Below, in pieces: positions 14,072 through 18,121 of a DNA stretch of 18,121 bases. The number at the start of each line of letters is the position of its first letter. Position 1 is the stretch's first letter. Both the position numbers and the translations under genes were made by a program. The stretch comes from Desulfobulbaceae bacterium (lineage in GTDB: Bacteria > Desulfobacterota > Desulfobulbia > Desulfobulbales > Desulfobulbaceae). The notes under the pieces were generated by a model. That model did no database searches. It had not been told where the DNA came from and was given only the letters and a program-made list of their open reading frames with translations. Where the stretch lies: NCBI GenBank assembly GCA_030633145.1, contig DAOVTM010000023.1, positions 1 to 18,121 on the forward strand. Reading direction: 5' to 3'.

Positions 14072-15694
14072 ATGCTTAAATCATTCCCCCAGGCTCTGCG
14101 CAAGAATTTTCTCGGCAATTCCCCGACCTGGTACAAGACCACCATCATAGTTTTTCTGCTTATCAACCCGATCCTGCTTATGGTGGTCGGCCCCTTTATC
14201 ACCGGCTGGGTGCTGATCGCTGAATTTATCTTTACCCTGGCCATGGCTCTGAAATGTTATCCCCTCCCGCCCGGCGGTCTGTTGGCCATGGAGGCAGTGG
14301 TCATCGGCCTGACCAGCCCCGAGTCGGTCTATCACGAGACCCAGGCAAATTTTGAAGTGATCCTGCTCCTTATCTTCATGGTGGCGGGGATTTATTTTAT
14401 GAAGGATTTCCTGCAGTTTACCTTTACCCGTATCCTGGTGCGGGTCCAGTCCAAGACGTACATCTCCCTCCTGTTCTGCTTTTCCGGCGCCTTTCTCTCC
14501 GCCTTTTTAGATGCCCTGACCGTGACTGCGGTGATCATTGCTGTGGCCTACGGCTTTTACAATATTTATCACCGCTATGTCTCCAAACAGGAGATGCACA
14601 CGGTACACGACCTTACCAGCGATCATACCCTCAAGGAACTGCATCGCCAGGAACTGATGCAGTTCCGGGCTTTTCTCCGTAATTTGATGATGCACGGAGC
14701 CATCGGGACTGCCCTGGGCGGGGTCTGTACACTGGTGGGAGAACCCCAAAACCTGTTGATAGCCTCTGAGATGGGCTGGACTTTCGTCGATTTTTTTCTC
14801 ATGACAGCCCCGGTATCCATGCCGGTTTTTGTCGTGGGCATGGCAACCTGTGCCTTGGTTGAACGATATAAAATCCTTGGCTATGGCGTAGAAATGCCCG
14901 GAGATATCCGTTCACACCTGCTGGAGACCGCAGTGGAGATGGAAGAGGCCAGGGGAAGCACGGGCCGGGCAAAACTGATTGTCCAGGGACTGGCTGGGCT
15001 CTGGCTTATCTTTGCCCTTGGGTTTCATCTTGCGGCAGTGGGAATTGTCGGTCTGTCGGTTATTGTTCTGCTCACAGCCATGAACGGTGTTATTGAGGAG
15101 CATCAGTTGGGTGCCGCCTTTGAGGAGGCTCTTCCCTTTACCGCCCTGCTGGTGGTCTTTTTTGCCATTGTTGCCGTGATTCACGATCAACACCTCTTTA
15201 CCCCGGTCATTGAATACGTCCTCCATATCCAGGGACAGATGCAGCTGGTGGCCTATTATGTTGCCAACGGTGTCCTCTCCATGATCTCTGATAATGTCTT
15301 TGTGGCCACGGTCTATATTTCCGAGACCAAGCTCCATTTTGTCCACCTCCTGGATGCTCTTCCCAATATCGGCATGAGCGGTGAAGAACTTATGGACAAG
15401 CTGACCGATGACCATGTCCCCAGGCAGGAGGTACTGGCGACTCTGCCCCAGGCCGCCGCAGACCAGGCCGGAAAGCTGATGCACCAGTTTGATAAACTGG
15501 CAGTGGCTATCAACACCGGCACCAATATTCCCAGTGTAGCCACCCCCAATGGTCAGGCTGCCTTTCTCTTTCTCCTGACCTCGGCTCTGGCTCCGGTCAT
15601 CCGGCTCTCCTATGGTCGGATGGTGGTGCTGGCCCTGCCCTATACCATCACTATGTCTCTGACCGGTCTGGCTGCTACCTATTTATTCTTGTGA
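14072..15694 (+). CDS. nhaB: Na+/H+ antiporter NhaB
   Basis: This 540-residue inner-membrane antiporter exchanges Na+ for H+ to control sodium and pH. It follows E. coli NhaB (about 513 residues) closely: FLGNSPTWYK at 14-23, AEFIFTLAMALKCYPLPPGG near 50-70, MVAGIYFMK, FLSAFLDALTVTAV, MMHGAIGTALGGV, GEPQNLLIA, ISDNVFVATVYI and AVAINTGTNIPSVATPNGQAAF. About 12 hydrophobic segments are present. Between YISETK (ending Lys420) and LAVAINTG there are about 55 residues, where E. coli has about 15. This adds a hydrophilic 40-residue loop (MSGEELMDKLTDDHVPRQEV and neighbours). The start has no Shine-Dalgarno but matches the family N-terminus. It is 131 bases after mtaD and 22 bases before rarD. Confidence 0.96.
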   Translation: MLKSFPQALRKNFLGNSPTWYKTTIIVFLLINPILLMVVGPFITGWVLIAEFIFTLAMALKCYPLPPGGLLAMEAVVIGLTSPESVYHETQANFEVILLLIFMVAGIYFMKDFLQFTFTRILVRVQSKTYISLLFCFSGAFLSAFLDALTVTAVIIAVAYGFYNIYHRYVSKQEMHTVHDLTSDHTLKELHRQELMQFRAFLRNLMMHGAIGTALGGVCTLVGEPQNLLIASEMGWTFVDFFLMTAPVSMPVFVVGMATCALVERYKILGYGVEMPGDIRSHLLETAVEMEEARGSTGRAKLIVQGLAGLWLIFALGFHLAAVGIVGLSVIVLLTAMNGVIEEHQLGAAFEEALPFTALLVVFFAIVAVIHDQHLFTPVIEYVLHIQGQMQLVAYYVANGVLSMISDNVFVATVYISETKLHFVHLLDALPNIGMSGEELMDKLTDDHVPRQEVLATLPQAAADQAGKLMHQFDKLAVAINTGTNIPSVATPNGQAAFLFLLTSALAPVIRLSYGRMVVLALPYTITMSLTGLAATYLFL

Positions 15695-15716
15695 GACTGG
15701 TAGCAGCAGGTTTGTC

Positions 15717-16616
15717 ATGACGGAAAGTAACAGAGGATTGCTGACCGCAGTGGGAGCCTTTACCCTCTGGGGGTTATTGCCGATTTATTTAAAACTTCTT
15801 GCATCGGCCACAGCTCTGGAGGTTGTCTGTCACCGGATAGTCTGGTCAATGGCATTTACCCTGCTGTTGTTGATTTATCGGAAAAAAACCAGAGGGTTAC
15901 TCGCTGTCCTCAAAGATAAAAAAAGAGTCCTTCCCTTTGTGCTGACCGGCCTGCTGCTGGCAGTGAACTGGCTTACCTATATCTGGGCGGTAAACTCCGG
16001 TTTTATTGTCGAGGCCAGCCTGGGCTATTATATTAACCCTCTGCTGAACGTGGCCTTAGGGGTACTTTTTTTTCAGGAAAAATTACGGAAACTGCAATGG
16101 CTGGCCATCCTCTTTGCCGTACTCGGGGTCTGTTATCTGACTTTTGTATATGGAAAGTTGCCGTGGATCGCCCTTGTGCTGGCATTTTGTTTTGGCTTTT
16201 ACGGGCTGTTGGGGAAAAAATCCTCGCTGCCCGCCCTGGAAGGACTATTTCTGGAGACTGCGATCCTCTTTCTGCCCGCCTCCATCCTTCTGATGGTCTT
16301 GTCGGTACAGGGTGATGCGGATTTTGTCCGCCAGGATGGAACCGGTCGTCTTCTCCTTGCGGGAACAGGCATTGCCACCTCCCTGCCCCTGCTGTTATTT
16401 GGCTACGCTGCCAGAAGGATGCCCCTTTCCTCCCTGGGTATAGTACAGTACCTCGCCCCCAGCCTGCAGCTCTGCGTTGGGATCTTTGTCTATCATGAAT
16501 CCTTTCCTGCTGAACAGCTGACAGGCTTTTCTCTGGTATGGTGTGGACTGTTGCTCTATGTCAGCGAGGGCGTTATGGTACGGATAAAGAGTAAAAGAGG
16601 CAGGCTTACGCTCTGA
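15717..16616 (+). CDS. rarD: EamA-family transporter RarD
   Basis: This 299-residue inner-membrane protein has about ten hydrophobic helices and belongs to the RarD branch of the drug/metabolite transporter superfamily. The RarD hallmarks are GAFTLWGLLPIYLKLL (13-28), EVVCHRIVWSM (35-45), NWLTYIWAVN (about 85-94) and EASLGYYINPLLNVALG (about 99-115). C-terminal GYAARRMPLSSLGIVQYLAPS and FVYHE are also typical. The substrate of RarD is not firmly known; chloramphenicol resistance was the original phenotype. AGG six bases before the ATG serves as ribosome site. It starts 22 bases after nhaB and is probably co-transcribed with it. Confidence 0.93.
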   Translation: MTESNRGLLTAVGAFTLWGLLPIYLKLLASATALEVVCHRIVWSMAFTLLLLIYRKKTRGLLAVLKDKKRVLPFVLTGLLLAVNWLTYIWAVNSGFIVEASLGYYINPLLNVALGVLFFQEKLRKLQWLAILFAVLGVCYLTFVYGKLPWIALVLAFCFGFYGLLGKKSSLPALEGLFLETAILFLPASILLMVLSVQGDADFVRQDGTGRLLLAGTGIATSLPLLLFGYAARRMPLSSLGIVQYLAPSLQLCVGIFVYHESFPAEQLTGFSLVWCGLLLYVSEGVMVRIKSKRGRLTL

Positions 16617-16677
16617 GGGAATGTAATGTGTAATGACTATGGATTTTTTTTTGAACAGATATATGACTTGAAAAACT

Positions 16678-17745
16678 ATGATTGTTGAAACCATAAAACT
16701 GCTCCTTATCAGCCTGTTGCTGCTCCTCCTTGCCAGTCAGCCAGCGATTGGAAAACGTACCCCCCTGTACGCTGTCTCCCAAGATCCTTATGCAGCCGCA
16801 ATGCTGATGGACGCAGACAGCGGAAAAATACTGTCAGCCAAAAACGTGGACAAGCGGCTCTATCCGGCCAGTGCCATCAAGCTGATGGTTCTGCTGGTCA
16901 TTCTGGAGCAAATTGAGCAGAAAAAGCTGCAACTGGATGAAATGGTTCAGGTCACTGTGGAGGCATACGAGATGGGCGGTTCACAGGTGTATCTTGATCC
17001 CAGGGAACAGTTTTCCCTGGAAGATCTCTTGTACGCACTTATGATCCAGTCTGCCAATGATGCCGCAGTTGCCCTGGCAATCCATGTTGCCGGTTCCCAG
17101 AAGGCGTTTGTGACCCTGATGAACCAAAAGGCAAAGACCCTGGGCATGAAAAATACTCGCTTTCATTCCGTGCATGGCCTGCCGCCCTCGGATGGTAAAT
17201 ATGTGGATGCCAGTACGGCCCGGGACTTTGCAGTGCTGGCACGGGAAATGGTCAAACGTCCAGAGGTGTTCCCATATACCTCAACCAGAGTACGGGATTT
17301 CCGGGGCGGAAAATTCGTTATGCGTAGTCATAACCACCTCCTGGAACAGGTTGACGGTTGTGACGGATTGAAAACCGGCTTTTTTTCAGCAGCTGGTTTT
17401 TCCATTGTTGCCACTGCCAGGCGGGGCGGGGTGCGCATGATTGCCGTGGTAATGGGGAGCAAGCATCGCAAGGTGCGTGATGCCGAAGCTATGGAACTGC
17501 TGGAAAAAGGATTTAGCATGGTTCCTGCCAAACCTGCTGCTACGGTTGCGGTGGCACCGGTTGCTGCTCAAAGCCTCCCGGAGCAGCAAAAGGAGAGCAG
17601 TGTTAGCGAGATTTCACCACACGAGACAAGGTCGTCAGGTTGGGGAAAGTTTTTTATGGGAATTCTGGTTGGGTTTGGACTCTATGCCGGGATGAACTTT
17701 TTGATGATAAGAAGAAAAGTCAGAAGAAACCGCCGTCGGCGGTAA
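16678..17745 (+). CDS. D-alanyl-D-alanine carboxypeptidase (S11, low-molecular-weight PBP)
   Basis: This 355-residue periplasmic enzyme trims the terminal D-Ala of peptidoglycan pentapeptides. A signal peptide (hydrophobic 8-20, cleavage near Gly25) is followed by the S11 domain. Its motifs are Ser65-x-x-Lys68 (PASAIKLM), Ser125-x-Asn127 (QSANDAA) and Lys232-Thr-Gly (DGLKTGFF). After the catalytic domain there is no clear PBP5 C-terminal beta domain. Instead an Ala/Pro/Val-rich linker (about 282-300) leads to one transmembrane helix (about 322-342) and a basic tail of eight Arg among the last fourteen residues. This replaces the amphipathic anchor of E. coli PBP5. The ribosome site is weak. 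It ends convergently with a cfa-type gene, with four bases between stops. Confidence 0.92.
   Translation: MIVETIKLLLISLLLLLLASQPAIGKRTPLYAVSQDPYAAAMLMDADSGKILSAKNVDKRLYPASAIKLMVLLVILEQIEQKKLQLDEMVQVTVEAYEMGGSQVYLDPREQFSLEDLLYALMIQSANDAAVALAIHVAGSQKAFVTLMNQKAKTLGMKNTRFHSVHGLPPSDGKYVDASTARDFAVLAREMVKRPEVFPYTSTRVRDFRGGKFVMRSHNHLLEQVDGCDGLKTGFFSAAGFSIVATARRGGVRMIAVVMGSKHRKVRDAEAMELLEKGFSMVPAKPAATVAVAPVAAQSLPEQQKESSVSEISPHETRSSGWGKFFMGILVGFGLYAGMNFLMIRRKVRRNRRRR
17729..17743 (-). terminator. Intrinsic terminator of the cfa-type gene
   Basis: ACCGCC (17729-17734), loop GTC, GGCGGT (17738-17743) form a GC-rich hairpin. On the minus strand it is followed by TTTCTTCTGACTTTTCTT, a U-rich tail. It lies just beyond the minus-strand stop codon, inside the last codons of the carboxypeptidase gene. 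Confidence 0.6.
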
Positions 17746-17749
17746 GGAC

Positions 17750-18121
17750 TTACCTCACCGTGTGGTAATTGCCCCCCCGTTCTTTTTTCGCAAAGAGTAT
17801 CTGCCAGAGTTGAATATCGTTTGCCCTGAATGCGCCCGCACTGCACAGCAGGTAATAATTCCACATACGGTAAAAACATTCATCATACTGAGCTTGTATC
17901 GTCTGCCAGTTTTGGGTGAAGTTCTTCTGCCATGCCATCAGGGTTGTATCGTAATATTCTCCAAAACTATGCCAGTCCGCAAGGATAAATTTACCCTCTG
18001 TAGCATGGAATAACTGCTTTCCCGAAGGCAGCATGGCATTACGGAATATATACTTTACCGTCCATGGGTCACCATAGGTGGTGGAGGTGTTTCTTCCAAT
18101 TGTGTGCAGCAGGAACAGGCC
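17750..18121 (-). CDS. cfa: Cyclopropane-fatty-acyl-phospholipid synthase, C-terminal part
   Basis: The frame is open to the window edge and encodes the last 123 residues; the start lies outside. The Met at 18034 is internal: upstream codons translate GLFLLHTIGRN and DPWTVKYIF, typical of the CFA synthase SAM-dependent methyltransferase domain. Next come LPSGKQ, DWHSFGEYYDTTLMAW, and FYRMWNYYLLCSAGAFRANDIQLWQ, the conserved C-terminal end. The enzyme methylenates unsaturated acyl chains of membrane lipids using S-adenosylmethionine and releases SAH, one substrate of the nearby MtaD; that link is only suggestive. CFA-like tuberculostearic-type methyltransferases are an alternative. Confidence 0.9.
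   Translation of the reverse strand, partial: GLFLLHTIGRNTSTTYGDPWTVKYIFRNAMLPSGKQLFHATEGKFILADWHSFGEYYDTTLMAWQKNFTQNWQTIQAQYDECFYRMWNYYLLCSAGAFRANDIQLWQILFAKKERGGNYHTVR

Noticed and set aside
1..18121. CRISPR arrays, tRNA or rRNA genes
   Set aside because: I saw no regularly spaced direct repeats and no tRNA-like cloverleaf or rRNA sequence in the intergenic regions.

Overview
The window looks like a chromosomal segment from a Gram-negative, anaerobic or sulfur-metabolising bacterium. I would place it in Desulfobacterota, near Desulfobulbales, with moderate-to-low confidence. The basis is the combination of a sulfide:quinone oxidoreductase (SQR) paired with a DUF1641 protein, an E. coli-type NhaB antiporter, a DUF6399-type transposase remnant, and large periplasmic-sensor and hybrid kinases. 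No rRNA, tRNA or CRISPR array is visible.

Region 1 (1-6105), sulfide oxidation and signalling. A minus-strand two-gene operon, sqr followed by a DUF1641 gene, ends in a clear hairpin terminator. It diverges from a plus-strand pair of sensor proteins. The first is a membrane kinase with a periplasmic SBP_bac_3-type domain and a HisKA_2 core. The second is a cytoplasmic REC-PAS-HisKA-HATPase-REC hybrid. Neither has a DNA-binding domain. The sqr leader carries a hairpin nested in a 22-bp-spaced direct repeat (CAGGTTG), and the kinase has a near-consensus sigma70 promoter that fixes its start at about 2413.

Region 2 (6106-8480), a small accessory island. It holds a 5'-truncated DUF6399 transposase whose stop codon lies in a terminal inverted repeat. 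A 152-bp MITE-like unit with the same ends follows. Then come a Uma2-family endonuclease-like gene with its own promoter, an 83-residue four-cysteine protein, and a 46-codon UPF0175-like remnant.

Region 3 (8479-9891) is a minus-strand MFS transporter with an extended -10 promoter. It is followed by a 433-bp AT-rich gene-poor gap.

Region 4 (10325-17745) is a plus-strand run: threonine synthase, a purine nucleoside phosphorylase, an MTA/SAH deaminase, NhaB, RarD and a membrane-anchored D,D-carboxypeptidase. The phosphorylase and deaminase are separated by one base and could form a salvage route: deaminate MTA or SAH, then phosphorolyse the 6-oxopurine product. The phosphorylase keeps the 6-oxopurine residues (Glu198, Asn240). 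It seems to lack the histidine that normally contacts the ribose 5'-OH, which would fit a 5'-thio-substituted substrate (inference).

Region 5 (17750-18121, minus) is the C-terminal part of a cyclopropane-fatty-acyl-phospholipid synthase running off the window. Its stop codon and that of the convergent carboxypeptidase gene sit symmetrically in one palindrome.

I saw no obvious large new system. The most promising leads are the phosphorylase-deaminase pair, the sqr leader together with the divergent kinase relay, and the nested inverted-repeat structure at 6136-7013.
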